Source: an uncultured Muribaculaceae bacterium
GTDB taxonomy: Bacteria; Bacteroidota; Bacteroidia; Bacteroidales; Muribaculaceae
Reading direction: 5' to 3'
Assembly: GCA_944321705.1 (NCBI GenBank)
Contig: CALUMG010000007.1
Span: 1 to 64,000 of the forward strand
Length of the DNA: 64,000 nucleotides
Shown: in pieces, positions 17,625 through 26,607 of the stretch
Layout: each line of letters opens with the position of its first letter
Numbering within the stretch: position 1 is the stretch's first letter
Position numbers and translations under genes: made by a program
The notes under the pieces: generated by a model
Seen by the model: only the letters and a program-made list of their open reading frames with translations
Database searches by the model: none
What the model was told of the DNA's origin: nothing

Positions 17625-18251
17625 TTACATTATGCCTGTATACATATACCCTTCAAGTTGAATTGGTTCTCTACCGCTTACTGTGAGTGTAATAGTGGCT
17701 TCAAAATTTCCATTCATATTACTTTCTTTCTTGTCATAACAACTGAAATGAATGGTTCCTGATGCTGATTTATAAGACGTATCTTCAAAACTAATCAATG
17801 CAACATTTATATCCTCTTTCCACATACTTTTAAATATAGAATCAAGCGGAGTATATGATAAATCATCCAAAGCTGAAGTGTAAGAAAATAAGTATGACTG
17901 TCCGTCTACCAATTTATCTACCTTGAAATTTTTTATATACAACTTCAATGAATATTCGGTACTGCCATTATTTCCTTTTGCAGGCTCCAAATGCGAACTA
18001 ATAATCAACACAGGAGTTATATCGACGATTTTATCTCCGATATAAAAATTATCACAATATAATTCTGCCCGTGGAGAATGTCCCCATAAAGGAAATAAAT
18101 AACTTTCCCTGTCGATATATTCCTTTCCGTTTATTGTTGCGGTGCAGTAATTTGGGGACAGAAAATATCCATTCTCATCCTTTTCACAACTTGTCATGGC
18201 AAGTATTATGACACATGGCAGTATTATTTTCGTCAATACTTTGTTTTTCAT
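17625..18251 (-). CDS. Hypothetical lipoprotein
   Basis: About 208 residues. The start at 18251 (MKNKVLTK) gives a basic n-region, a hydrophobic core and a lipobox MTSC; the in-frame ATG at 18275 would add eight residues with no benefit. The mature part is beta-rich (repeated short polar/hydrophobic alternation, with NYCTATINGKEY near the start), like many surface lipoproteins of Bacteroidales. No known domain is recognised. It ends 20 bp from the convergent YciO gene. Confidence 0.7.
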   Translation of the reverse strand: MKNKVLTKIILPCVIILAMTSCEKDENGYFLSPNYCTATINGKEYIDRESYLFPLWGHSPRAELYCDNFYIGDKIVDITPVLIISSHLEPAKGNNGSTEYSLKLYIKNFKVDKLVDGQSYLFSYTSALDDLSYTPLDSIFKSMWKEDINVALISFEDTSYKSASGTIHFSCYDKKESNMNGNFEATITLTVSGREPIQLEGYMYTGIM

Positions 18252-18314
18252 AAGTGCAAAACGACTACAATACATAATTACATTAGGCCTGGATCTCCAA
18301 AGTTACAGATATGG

Positions 18315-18550
18315 ATAAAACGACAAGAGACTGACATATAGTCAGTCTCTCTATATTAGCCACATCAAAGGATGCGATGAAACTCCGATAATCAGGTTTT
18401 GAGGTCTTCCGTCCTTTGTAATCCGCTGTGCCATAATTGACAAACTCGTGCGAGTTGCGGCCCGCCATTGGAATAGAAAGATTGTCTCGGCATTTCATAT
18501 AAATTTGATGAGTTTCCCAATCTACTTTGATGTGGTATCGTTCATCTTTC
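18315..18550 (-). ncRNA. ssrS: Structured RNA downstream of rplT: probable Bacteroidales-1 / 6S RNA
   Basis: About 235 nt with its own full promoter (18556-18587) and terminator (18326-18350). Its ends form a long-range helix: 11 bp (18525-18535 with 18360-18370, ccacatcaaag/ctttgatgtgg) and, after an internal loop, 7 bp (18510-18516 with 18379-18385, gaaactc/gagtttc), both perfect. A small hairpin (aactc gcac gagtt) lies in the apical part. The rod-like fold is 6S-like. The Bacteroidales-1 motif was described as promoter- and terminator-bounded and often downstream of the L20 gene, and has been linked to 6S RNA; this locus fits all of these. The family name is from memory, not from a covariance search. 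Confidence 0.75.
18326..18350 (-). terminator. Terminator of the structured RNA
   Basis: Perfect 10-bp stem agagactgac/gtcagtctct with a 5-nt loop, followed on the minus strand by ttgtcgtttta. Confidence 0.75.
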
Positions 18551-18555
18551 TAATG

Positions 18556-18587
18556 CAAATATAACCAATTGCAATAAATTGTACAAA
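18556..18587 (-). promoter_or_regulatory. Consensus promoter of the structured RNA
   Basis: Minus strand: TTTG (18587-18584), 20 bp, TATATTTG (18563-18556). It is the best promoter match in the window and points at the RNA, with no protein start suitably placed behind it. Confidence 0.75.
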
Positions 18588-18679
18588 TAAAGAGGCTTAT
18601 AATTTCAGCAAAATGTCAATTATTTTATCCAATTTAACTTTTATTAAGCAGCGTTTTGCCAGATTATGTAAGCCTTCAG

Positions 18680-18715
18680 TTGGGATGAATATCACATCAT
18701 ATTCATGCTTCCCAA
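18680..18715. other. Bulged hairpin between rplT terminator and RNA promoter
   Basis: Two perfect half-stems (ttggga/tcccaa and tgaatat/atattca) with a 4-nt one-sided bulge. No T tract follows on either strand. Role unknown. The rest of 18588-18730 shows nothing. Confidence 0.4.
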
Positions 18716-18730
18716 ACTAATTTTAGCATA

Positions 18731-18768
18731 AAAAAGCTGTTCCGCTGAAAAAAGCGAAACAGCTTTTT
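18731..18768 (-). terminator. Terminator of the thrS-infC-rpmI-rplT operon
   Basis: Stem aaaagctgtt/aacagctttt extended through cgct/agcg with a short A-rich loop, about 20 bp after the rplT stop and ending in a T run on the minus strand. Confidence 0.88.
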
Positions 18769-18789
18769 AATTATGAAAGATCAATTTCT

Positions 18790-19134
18790 TTATTTTACTT
18801 TTTCAACTATAGCCTTGAATGCTTCCGGATTGTTCAAAGCCAAATCGGCAAGAACTTTACGGTTAATTTCAATACCTGCATTATGGAGCAATCCCATTAA
18901 TTTGGAATATGAAAGTCCTTCAAGACGAGCTGCAGCATTAATACGCTGAATCCACAAGGCACGGAAATTGCGTTTTTTGTTTTTGCGGTCACGATAAGCG
19001 TAAGTTTGTCCTTTTTCCCAAGTATTCTTGGCAACGGTCCACACATTCTTACGGCATCCATAGTTACCTCTTGTAAGTTTTAAGATTTTTTTCCTGCGTG
19101 CTCTTGAAGCAACATGATTTACTGATCTTGGCAT
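18790..19134 (-). CDS. rplT: 50S ribosomal protein L20
   Basis: Binds 23S rRNA early in large-subunit assembly. The 114 residues begin [19 protein letters not shown] and contain the [15 protein letters not shown] signature near residue 55. The length is standard. It is the last gene of the thrS-infC-rpmI-rplT operon, 128 bp after rpmI, an unusually wide gap that holds a bulged hairpin (see separate entry). Confidence 0.98.
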   Translation of the reverse strand: MPRSVNHVASRARRKKILKLTRGNYGCRKNVWTVAKNTWEKGQTYAYRDRKNKKRNFRALWIQRINAAARLEGLSYSKLMGLLHNAGIEINRKVLADLALNNPEAFKAIVEKVK

Positions 19135-19150
19135 TTTTTTTAATGTTTTT

Positions 19151-19193
19151 GAATGTCAGCGGCATTTTTTGCTCTTTCTTTGCTGAGACATTC
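19151..19193 (-). promoter_or_regulatory. Bulged hairpin in the rpmI-rplT gap, possible L20 control site
   Basis: On the minus strand gaatgtc-tc-agc pairs with gctgacattc, leaving a 2-nt bulge, 16 nt before the rplT start codon. L20 represses its own operon by binding structured mRNA in other bacteria. Assigning that role here is inference from position and shape. Confidence 0.4.
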
Positions 19194-19262
19194 GGTTAAT
19201 AAAATAATTTGATTAAATAAAAATCGTTAACGCATTTTGAAATTTGTGGTTCATTGGATGAA

Positions 19263-19460
19263 TTACTTCATTGCCAACAATTTCCTTACATTTGATGCAT
19301 CAGCTGTATCGATTACAGTAAAGTAACCTAAATTTCTTTTGCGTTTTGTCGATTTCTTAGTCAAGATGTGGCTTTTATAAGCATGTTTTCTCTTGATCTT
19401 TCCCGTTCCGGTAAGGATAAACCTTTTTTTGGCACCGGAATTAGTCTTAATCTTTGGCAT
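19263..19460 (-). CDS. rpmI: 50S ribosomal protein L35
   Basis: The 65-residue, very basic protein starts [14 protein letters not shown] and has the family [20 protein letters not shown] stretch. Standard length. It lies between infC and rplT as in most bacteria. Confidence 0.98.
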   Translation of the reverse strand: MPKIKTNSGAKKRFILTGTGKIKRKHAYKSHILTKKSTKRKRNLGYFTVIDTADASNVRKLLAMK

Positions 19461-19540
19461 TTTAACTTTAAACTTTTAATATGATTTATAATTACAGCCC
19501 AAGGCACTTACAAGCCCGAGCTTTCTACATCAACAATTAA

Positions 19541-20140
19541 TTATTTTGCTTTCTTTGGAGTAATCATTATTGTCATTCTCTTTCCTTCCAAAACAGGCAT
19601 CTGTTCAACCTTTCCAAATTCTTCAAGGTCGTTTGCAAAACGAAGCAATAACACTTCACCTTGTTCTTTGAACAAAATCGATCGACCTCTAAAGAACACA
19701 TACGCTTTCACTTTCGCCCCTTCTTTTAGGAACTCCATTGCATGTTTTAATTTAAAGTTATAGTCGTGATCATCGGTTTGAGGGCCAAAACGAATCTCTT
19801 TTACGACTACTTTTGTCGATTTTGCTTTTTGTTCTTTCAGACGCTTGCGTTGCTGATACAAGAACTTCTGGTAATCGAGAACACGACATACTGGCGGATT
19901 AGCGTTTGGCGAAATCTCAATCAGGTCGCATTCCATTTCATCAGCTATCCTCATAGCTTCATCTATGGAATACACTCCGTTCTCCACATTATCACCTACA
20001 AGCCTTACTTCTCTTGCACGAATTTGCTCGTTGATTGCATGAGAGTCCTTTTCTTTGTCGTTCTTACGACTCTTGGCCTGATTGTTGTTTCCGTCATTGT
20101 TTGGCTTCTTTGGGCCAGTCCATAATGGTTTTTTCTCCAT
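19541..20140 (-). CDS. infC: Translation initiation factor IF-3
   Basis: Binds the 30S subunit, checks the initiator tRNA-start codon pairing and prevents premature subunit joining. The 199 residues show an N-terminal extension rich in Asn/Lys (about residues 1-36), then [15 protein letters not shown], the linker [14 protein letters not shown], and the C-domain [13 protein letters not shown] and [12 protein letters not shown] motifs. It starts with ATG, not the rare AUU used for autoregulation in E. coli, so that control is not expected. It begins 9 bp after thrS. Confidence 0.97.
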   Translation of the reverse strand: MEKKPLWTGPKKPNNDGNNNQAKSRKNDKEKDSHAINEQIRAREVRLVGDNVENGVYSIDEAMRIADEMECDLIEISPNANPPVCRVLDYQKFLYQQRKRLKEQKAKSTKVVVKEIRFGPQTDDHDYNFKLKHAMEFLKEGAKVKAYVFFRGRSILFKEQGEVLLLRFANDLEEFGKVEQMPVLEGKRMTIMITPKKAK

Positions 20141-20149
20141 CCAATAAAA

Positions 20150-22087
20150 TTAAAAATTTGTCATTTTCTCAATTTCTTGAGCAAAGTTGTCTGCAAAGGT
20201 AGTAATTTTTTGTGAACCTGTATCACCTTCTCCTTGTTTTCTTACAGAAACTTCCTCATTCTGTGCCTCTTTTTCTCCTACAATGAGCAAATATGGTATT
20301 CTTTTTAATTCGTTATCACGAATTTTCTTACCGATTTTCTCATTTCTATCATCTACAAATGCTCGAATATCTTTTTCTGACAATATTCTCACAACCTTTT
20401 GCGCATAATCGTTAAATTTCTCGCTTATAGGCAAAATAACTACTTGGTCGGGAGCAAGCCACAAAGGCAATTTGCCTGCCGTGTGTTCAAGAAGTACGGC
20501 GACAAAACGTTCCATAGAGCCAAATGGAGCCCTGTGAATCATTATAGGACGATGCTTTTTGTTATCGGCCCCTGTATATTCAAGACCAAAACGCTCAGGC
20601 AAGTTGTAATCCACTTGAATTGTACCAAGTTGCCATCTACGACCTATGGCATCTTTTACCATGAAGTCCAGTTTCGGTCCATAAAATGCAGCTTCACCAA
20701 GTACGGCTTTAGCTTTCAAGCCTTTTTCTTCGCAAGCCTCTATGATTGCGCGTTCAGCTTTCTCCCAATTTTCATCACTTCCTACATATTTTTCTTTATT
20801 GTTAGGATCGCGAAGTGAAATTTGAGCTTCGTAATTATCAAAGTTTAATGCTTTGAAGATATAGAATATGATATCCATTACTTTCAAGAACTCTCCTTTC
20901 AACTGTTCGGGAGTACAGAAAATATGGGCATCATCTTGCGTAAAACCTCTCACGCGTGTCAATCCGTGCAATTCACCACTTTGTTCATATCTGTATACCG
21001 TTCCAAATTCTGCAAAACGCAGAGGGAGATCCTTGTATGATCTTGGAGATACCTTATAAATTTCGCAATGGTGAGGGCAGTTCATTGGCTTTAAGAAATA
21101 CTCTTCACCTTCTTCCGGAGTGTGAATCGGCTGAAATGAATCTTTTCCGTATTTTGCATAGTGTCCAGATGTTACATACAACATCTTATTGCCTATATGA
21201 GGAGTTATGACTTGGAGATAGCCATAGCGTTTCTGAATCTTTCTCAAGAATTGTTCAAGCCTGTCTCTCAACGCAGCACCTTTTGGCAACCATAACGGGA
21301 GACCCGGTCCTACATTTGCGGAAAATGCAAACAATTCCATTTCCTTGCCCAACTTGCGGTGATCGCGTTTTTTAGCCTCTTCGAGCATGGCCAAATATTC
21401 ATCGAGCATTTTTTTCTTTGGGAATGTGATTGCATACACACGCAGCATTTGTTTGCGATTTTCATCTCCGCGCCAATAAGCTCCGGCAAGAGATAAAACC
21501 TTAATAGCTTTTATGTAACCCGTGTTAGGCAAATGAGGGCCTTTGCACAGGTCTGTAAAAGAACCTTGCGTATATGTTGATATGTGACCGTCTTCAAGGT
21601 CATTAATCAATTCACACTTATATGTTTCTCCGCGGCTTTTGAAGAATTCCAAAGCGTCGGCTTTTGAAATTTCTTTTCTGACTACATCTTCTTTTTTTGC
21701 GGCCAGTTCAGCCATTTTAGCTTCAATCTTCGGGAAATCGGCACTTGTAATATTATTTTCTCCCGGATCAATGTCATAATAAAATCCGTTCTCTATTGCC
21801 GGGCCGATACCAAATTGAATTCCTTTATACAATTCTTGAAGAGCCTCTGCCAGCAAATGTGCCGATGTATGCCAGAAAGCATGTTTGCCTTCCGGATCAT
21901 CCCACTTGAATAGTTTTATCTCGCCATCGTTACAAATCGGCCTTGAGATATCCCACTCTTCTCCATTTAACGTTGCAGCCAACACATCCTGTGCCAATCT
22001 GCTACTGATACTTTCCGCAATTTGATGAGGAGTTATTCCATCTTCAAATTGCTTTACGCTTCCATCAGGGAATGTAATATTAATCAT
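20150..22087 (-). CDS. thrS: Threonyl-tRNA synthetase
   Basis: Charges tRNA-Thr and edits Ser-tRNA-Thr. The 645 residues show an N-terminal TGS domain (about 1-62), the editing domain with [11 protein letters not shown] (about residue 74) and the Cys-His part GPHLPNTG (near 184). The class II catalytic core follows, with [13 protein letters not shown] (near 333), [23 protein letters not shown] (motif 2) and [12 protein letters not shown] (motif 3), then an anticodon-binding domain. First gene of the translation operon. Confidence 0.98.
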   Translation of the reverse strand: MINITFPDGSVKQFEDGITPHQIAESISSRLAQDVLAATLNGEEWDISRPICNDGEIKLFKWDDPEGKHAFWHTSAHLLAEALQELYKGIQFGIGPAIENGFYYDIDPGENNITSADFPKIEAKMAELAAKKEDVVRKEISKADALEFFKSRGETYKCELINDLEDGHISTYTQGSFTDLCKGPHLPNTGYIKAIKVLSLAGAYWRGDENRKQMLRVYAITFPKKKMLDEYLAMLEEAKKRDHRKLGKEMELFAFSANVGPGLPLWLPKGAALRDRLEQFLRKIQKRYGYLQVITPHIGNKMLYVTSGHYAKYGKDSFQPIHTPEEGEEYFLKPMNCPHHCEIYKVSPRSYKDLPLRFAEFGTVYRYEQSGELHGLTRVRGFTQDDAHIFCTPEQLKGEFLKVMDIIFYIFKALNFDNYEAQISLRDPNNKEKYVGSDENWEKAERAIIEACEEKGLKAKAVLGEAAFYGPKLDFMVKDAIGRRWQLGTIQVDYNLPERFGLEYTGADNKKHRPIMIHRAPFGSMERFVAVLLEHTAGKLPLWLAPDQVVILPISEKFNDYAQKVVRILSEKDIRAFVDDRNEKIGKKIRDNELKRIPYLLIVGEKEAQNEEVSVRKQGEGDTGSQKITTFADNFAQEIEKMTNF

Positions 22088-22145
22088 TTTTATCTATGTT
22101 TTTTCGCTGTGCCATACAACAACACAGCATTGTTTAAATCGACCG

Positions 22146-22153
22146 CAAATTTA
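22146..22153 (-). promoter_or_regulatory. Possible -7 box of the thrS operon
   Basis: TAAATTTG on the minus strand, giving a leader of about 50 nt. No -33 box at the normal distance. Confidence 0.4.
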
Positions 22154-22245
22154 TACAAATCTTTAAAAATAAAGAATTATTTTATTAAAATTTATACCCA
22201 CTTTTTCGCCATAGTGAATCAATAAAAAGTACCCACATAAATTCA

Positions 22246-24414
22246 TCAATTAGTCATACGTTTTAACACGTTGTAGGATGGAAGTATTCCAAGTTCTCCA
22301 GCCTTACTCAAATCCTCTATACCTCTGTCTTTATTTCCCAAACGCAAATAGACAAGGCCCCGATTATAGTAAGCTTCCCCGAAGTCGGGCTTCATTTCAA
22401 TCGCTTGTGTATAGCAACTTATCGCAGAAGTCATATCTTGTAATTCCATATACATGTTTCCTTTGTTAAATACAGCATATACATTTCTTGGAGATAATTC
22501 TATAGTCTTATCAAGATCTTCTATTATTTTCTGTATTGTATAGCTTGTCTTACGTTCCCTGAGCATTGCTTCTCCGTTAAAACCGCCAACATCTGTCGGG
22601 GGGACTCCCATGCTGCCGGCCATAGGCAATGTCGAGGTGTTATTATCATCTGCACTGTTTATGTCGGTCATCATCTGCATGTATCTTGCATAAGAACGTC
22701 CCATATAAGCAAGAGAGAAATTCGGACTCAGCTCTATCGCCCGTGTAAAGTCGGCAATGGCTTCTTCATGATTTTTTACTGTCATGAAATCCATGGCACG
22801 AGCGAAGTAATCAATAGAACGGGCCTCGGAGGTCGAAAGCAATCCATTATAATACTCTATTGACTTGAAATGAGAATTTATCTGATCCTCATACAGGCTG
22901 AAATTTTTATTGCTCAACAGCAATACGAAAGGCAGAAGACGCGACGTATTGAGATCGGTAATTTCTTTTATGTAATATGTCTTTTCAACCACGGCGTCAC
23001 TTCTGTCATAATATGATAAGAAGAACATAGGCTCCAAGTCTATCTTGAAATTATTATCTTGTATGCGACCTCGTGTTTTACTTTCATACTGAGGTTTTAT
23101 TTCATCGTCGTTTTCAACAGTCAGCAAAGTGTTGAATTTATTCATCACGGCAGCAGTGCTCTCTTCAGGAGCTTTTGTGCCAGCGGCTTCATCCGATTCT
23201 TCATATTTAGCCAAATCTTTCTTTTGACGGCTCAACCTTCGCGCTTCATTATAATCACGTTCGCCTCCAGTCATATCACCAATTAAGCGTTTACATTCGC
23301 TACGCGTATATAGACCGGATTCAAAATCAGGAAATTTGTCAAGAACCACATCAAGATCGGATATTGCATCCTTATATTGACCGGTTTTGTAATAAAGCAA
23401 AGCCCTATTATATCGAGCGAGGAAATTATCGGGATCACTTCTAAGCACATAGCTAAAATCGTTTATGGCCTTGTTGTTGTCGCTTACTTCCGTGCGAAGC
23501 AGTCCCCTGTTGAAATATGCTGTAACATTGGTCGGATCGAGAGTGATTGCATAATCATAGTCGGACATGGCTCCAAAATAATCGTCAAGATGATATTTTA
23601 TATATGCCCTGTTTATGAAATAACCGGCATAATGCGGCTCAAGTTTTATAGCTTCGTTCATGTCATCCAAGGCCGCTTTAAAATCTTTTTTATACGACAT
23701 GTTTATTTCAGACCGCATGACAAACGCTCCAGCATGGTTTTTACTTATTTCAATGCTCTTGTCAATATCATCCAATGCTTGGATGGTATCACCTTTTGCC
23801 AAAAACAATTGAGCCCTGCCAAGGTATGCATTTTCATAATTGGGATAAATAGATAATAATTTTTCATACGATTCCCCGGCATCATCATAAAGCCCCAACA
23901 CTTCTTCACACACAGCTTTGTTCATCAAAAACACCTTGTGCTCAGGCATTTGTTCCAATCCTTTGTCATAATCGGCAATTGCACCTTTATAGTCATGCAT
24001 TGTTTGTCGTGCAATTCCGCGTACCTGATAAGCGTCTATGATAAACGGATTACGTTCTATGGCAAGAGAACAATCCTCTTCAGCTCCTATATAATCTTCA
24101 AGTTCCAGTTTCGCTATTGCACGATAAAAGTACGGGTCAGCCAAATATGGCTTGGCTTTAATTACTTGATTGAAATATTGTATTGACAATATGTAATCTT
24201 CAAAATACAAGGCATTACGACCTATATTCATTACTTGGTCGGTATTTATTTGCGCCTTCAATGTCCCATGAGCAATTATTACCAATAAAATCATGAACAT
24301 GCGACATGGCAAATACATTTTTATATTATATAGCAGCATAACTAATAGACAGTGATTAACATTTGTGCGCGATAGGGAATCTTGTTGCAGTGCATTTGAA
24401 CATCCTTTCAGCAC
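22246..24414 (-). CDS. Large secreted TPR protein
   Basis: A 722-residue protein built almost entirely of TPR units: about ten between residues 60 and 420 and about three to four more near 560-715, separated by a non-repeat linker. Many units follow the A-x-Y-x-R-A-L...A-I-x-D-x-D pattern. The likely export signal is MYLPCRMFMILLVIIAHG..., so the true start may be the Met at residue 26 or 33 (24339 or 24318) rather than 24414. A scaffold at the cell envelope is likely; partner unknown. It is separated from thrS by 158 bp. Confidence 0.82.
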   Translation of the reverse strand: MLKGCSNALQQDSLSRTNVNHCLLVMLLYNIKMYLPCRMFMILLVIIAHGTLKAQINTDQVMNIGRNALYFEDYILSIQYFNQVIKAKPYLADPYFYRAIAKLELEDYIGAEEDCSLAIERNPFIIDAYQVRGIARQTMHDYKGAIADYDKGLEQMPEHKVFLMNKAVCEEVLGLYDDAGESYEKLLSIYPNYENAYLGRAQLFLAKGDTIQALDDIDKSIEISKNHAGAFVMRSEINMSYKKDFKAALDDMNEAIKLEPHYAGYFINRAYIKYHLDDYFGAMSDYDYAITLDPTNVTAYFNRGLLRTEVSDNNKAINDFSYVLRSDPDNFLARYNRALLYYKTGQYKDAISDLDVVLDKFPDFESGLYTRSECKRLIGDMTGGERDYNEARRLSRQKKDLAKYEESDEAAGTKAPEESTAAVMNKFNTLLTVENDDEIKPQYESKTRGRIQDNNFKIDLEPMFFLSYYDRSDAVVEKTYYIKEITDLNTSRLLPFVLLLSNKNFSLYEDQINSHFKSIEYYNGLLSTSEARSIDYFARAMDFMTVKNHEEAIADFTRAIELSPNFSLAYMGRSYARYMQMMTDINSADDNNTSTLPMAGSMGVPPTDVGGFNGEAMLRERKTSYTIQKIIEDLDKTIELSPRNVYAVFNKGNMYMELQDMTSAISCYTQAIEMKPDFGEAYYNRGLVYLRLGNKDRGIEDLSKAGELGILPSYNVLKRMTN

Positions 24415-24451
24415 ACTTGAAAAAAGAATTTAGATTCGACAATTAATTTTA

Positions 24452-24459
24452 CAAAGATA
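24452..24459 (-). promoter_or_regulatory. Possible -7 box of the large TPR gene
   Basis: TATCTTTG on the minus strand, about 38 bp before the ATG at 24414. No -33 box at 19-20 bp. Confidence 0.4.
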
Positions 24460-24675
24460 ATGAAAGTTATGTGCAATGAAAAAAATGAATTTGTGCTTTT
24501 CCCTTTGTGGTTTTAATTAAATCCCCATTGTTTAAAAATAATTATTAAAAATCATATAAAATATTCCATAAACACTATTTAATCGGCCACAACGTGGCAA
24601 GCTGAAGTTTTATACATTTAAAGATGCAAATCAATACATATTATGTACATTAATATATTTTTAGGTGCGACATGA

Positions 24676-24705
24676 TTGTTAAATACCACATTTGACGTAT
24701 ATTTG
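24676..24705 (+). promoter_or_regulatory. Bacteroidota-type promoter of udk
   Basis: TTG (24676-24678), 19 bp, TATATTTG (24698-24705), ending about 30 bp before the udk ATG. Confidence 0.65.
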
Positions 24706-24735
24706 TAATGATTTTTCAATTTTCACATCAATATC

Positions 24736-25350
24736 ATGCTCATCATCGGAATCGCCGGAGGAACCGGATCAGGTAAAACAACTGTGGTGAATAAAATCAT
24801 GGCTCGCTTGCCCAAAGGCGAAGTCGGGGTTATTTCTCAAGATTCTTATTATAAAGATTCAAGCCATATTCCTGTTGAAGATAGGCAAAAAATAAATTTT
24901 GACGAGCCGGCGGCTTTTGATTGGGAATTACTTCTCAACCATTTACATCAATTGAAAAGTGGCAAATCTGTGGAAATGCCTACTTACTCATATCTCACCT
25001 GCACTCGCCAAAAGGAAACCATTCATCTTGAACCTCACGATGTTGTCATGCTTGAAGGCATTTTGGTCTTTTCCGATTCGCGACTGCGTGACATGATGGA
25101 TATAAAAGTTTTCGTGGACGCTGATGCCGATGATCGTCTTGTAAGGGTAATATATCGTGACTGCATTGAACGAGGCAGGACTCCTCAAATGGTAATAGAC
25201 AGATACGAACGTGTCCTAAAGCCTATGCACACGATTCATATAGAACCGGCTAAACGGTATGCCGACTTGATTGTTCCTCAAGGTGGCAACAATGAAGTGG
25301 CAATTAATTTACTAACCGACTACATAAAAAGTCGTTTGAAAAAGAGATAA
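24736..25350 (+). CDS. udk: Uridine/cytidine kinase
   Basis: Phosphorylates uridine and cytidine in pyrimidine salvage. The 204 residues carry the P-loop GIAGGTGSGKTT (residues about 5-16), the DSYYKD motif near 37, the NFDEPAAFDW motif near 54 and the RVIYRDCIERGRTP lid near 136. Length is typical. It is followed 45 bp later by lptB on the same strand. Confidence 0.95.
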   Translation: MLIIGIAGGTGSGKTTVVNKIMARLPKGEVGVISQDSYYKDSSHIPVEDRQKINFDEPAAFDWELLLNHLHQLKSGKSVEMPTYSYLTCTRQKETIHLEPHDVVMLEGILVFSDSRLRDMMDIKVFVDADADDRLVRVIYRDCIERGRTPQMVIDRYERVLKPMHTIHIEPAKRYADLIVPQGGNNEVAINLLTDYIKSRLKKR

Positions 25351-25394
25351 TTATACTCTTGATATAAAATCATTTATACTACACAGCAAAGTAT

Positions 25395-26228
25395 ATGAAA
25401 ATAAAATGGTTTGATTGCATATCAAGCATTAAAGAAAAAAAAACAGAAGAAGAACAACTTAAAGTCGAAGCCGAATCATCTAATGGTGAAATGGTGCTTA
25501 GGACTGAAGATTTGGTGAAAAAATATCGTCAACGCACTGTTGTCAATCATGTATCCATAAATGTGAAACAAGGGGAAATTGTAGGACTGCTTGGTCCAAA
25601 CGGAGCAGGCAAGACTACCACCTTTTACATGACAACAGGATTGATAACACCTAATGAAGGAAAAATATTCCTAAATAATCATGACATAACAAAATTCCCA
25701 GTATACAAGCGTGCACAATATGGCATAGGGTATCTTCCGCAAGAACCATCTGTATTCAGGAAGTTGAGTGTTGAAAACAACATACGCACAGTACTGGAAA
25801 TGACAAACACTTCTCCGGAATATCAAAAGGAAAAATTGGAAAGCCTACTCTCTGAATTCAGAATCCAAAAAGTAAGAAAGAACCTTGGAGACCAATTGTC
25901 AGGAGGAGAACGGCGCAGAACTGAAATTGCTCGATGCCTTGCCATCAACCCTAAATTCATAATGCTCGACGAGCCATTTGCCGGTGTGGATCCTATCGCA
26001 GTAGAAGACATACAATATATTGTATACAAACTCAAGGAGAAAAACATAGGAATCTTAATTACCGACCATAACGCTCCTGAAACTTTAAGTATAACCGACC
26101 GGGCATATTTGCTTTTTGAAGGGAAAATATTGTTTCAAGGGACAAGTGAAGAACTTGCCGAAAATCCCATTGTTCGCGAAAAATACCTTGGTCGAAACTT
26201 TGTATTCCGTCGCAAAAAGTTCGAATAA
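25395..26228 (+). CDS. lptB: LPS export ABC transporter ATPase LptB
   Basis: ATPase of the Lpt machine that drives lipopolysaccharide to the outer membrane. Walker [12 protein letters not shown], the Q-loop at LPQEPSVF, signature LSGGERRR, Walker [14 protein letters not shown] and the switch His in ITDHN are all intact, and the spacing matches LptB. The 277 residues include about 32 extra N-terminal residues, charged and Glu/Lys-rich. The internal ATG at 25491 (MVLRTEDLV) gives the usual length of about 241 and is a plausible true start. Confidence 0.92.
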   Translation: MKIKWFDCISSIKEKKTEEEQLKVEAESSNGEMVLRTEDLVKKYRQRTVVNHVSINVKQGEIVGLLGPNGAGKTTTFYMTTGLITPNEGKIFLNNHDITKFPVYKRAQYGIGYLPQEPSVFRKLSVENNIRTVLEMTNTSPEYQKEKLESLLSEFRIQKVRKNLGDQLSGGERRRTEIARCLAINPKFIMLDEPFAGVDPIAVEDIQYIVYKLKEKNIGILITDHNAPETLSITDRAYLLFEGKILFQGTSEELAENPIVREKYLGRNFVFRRKKFE

Positions 26229-26280
26229 CCATCAAATTGCCCAAAAAGGCTTTATGCAATGACTTGAGACAATTTAGGAA

Positions 26281-26544
26281 TCAACTTTCAAGTGCTTTGC
26301 GCAATATGGCATCTACTTCCGACTTGAATATGCCGGCTTCATGAACTTTATCATCACCTATATAAAATGTAGGGACATAATAATAGTCATATTTGTCGGC
26401 AATCTCCGGATGTTCGGTTTCTTCAATTGTCTCAATATTAACTGCGAGATATTCAGGATGTTCTTCCTTCAGTTCCTCTATATATCTAAACGCTTTCATG
26501 CAAAACGGGCAATGTGTCTGATAAAAAATTTTCAAGGTTTTCAT
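26281..26544 (-). CDS. Glutaredoxin/thioredoxin-like protein
   Basis: An 87-residue protein with a redox CPFC motif after IFYQTHCPFC (residues about 9-12) and a cis-Pro at YYVPTFYIGDD. The start at 26544 (MKTLKIFY) is preferred over the upstream ATG at 26586. That longer form would add a non-family extension and start inside the -7 box. It probably reduces disulfides or glutathione-like mixed disulfides; the substrate is unknown. It is divergent from mutS2. Confidence 0.82.
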   Translation of the reverse strand: MKTLKIFYQTHCPFCMKAFRYIEELKEEHPEYLAVNIETIEETEHPEIADKYDYYYVPTFYIGDDKVHEAGIFKSEVDAILRKALES

Positions 26545-26578
26545 ATCGAATATATTTAGGTTTCTTTGCAAATATAAT

Positions 26579-26586
26579 AATTGCAT
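26579..26586 (-). promoter_or_regulatory. -7 box for the glutaredoxin-like gene
   Basis: TATATTTG on the minus strand, 34 bp before the chosen start. It argues against the longer reading frame. Confidence 0.45.
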
Positions 26587-26607
26587 ACTGAATTAATTTC
26601 AACAAGT

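Larger units (their letters stand above)
24415..24735. other. Divergent promoter region (TPR gene / udk)
   Basis: This 321-bp gap holds the -7 box of the TPR gene (24452-24459, minus) and the udk promoter (24676-24705, plus). Between them I see only AT-rich DNA and one short GCCAC-aac-GTGGC hairpin near 24586-24600. No frame with coding character was found. Confidence 0.6.

Noticed and set aside
18283..18498. A 71-codon frame on the minus strand inside the RNA gene
   Set aside because: It runs through the RNA's own terminator hairpin and its sequence is explained by long-range base pairing. The composition is not protein-like and there is no ribosome site.
20399..20818. Long antisense frames inside real genes (also in mutS2 26817-27410, prfA 51043-51648, the TPR gene 23377-23856 and dnaE 48004-48477)
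   Set aside because: All lie wholly opposite strongly supported coding sequences, and their residue composition is what antisense of these genes gives.
24586..24600. GCCAC-aac-GTGGC hairpin in the TPR/udk gap
   Set aside because: Only 5 bp, no T tract and no nearby gene end. Likely chance.
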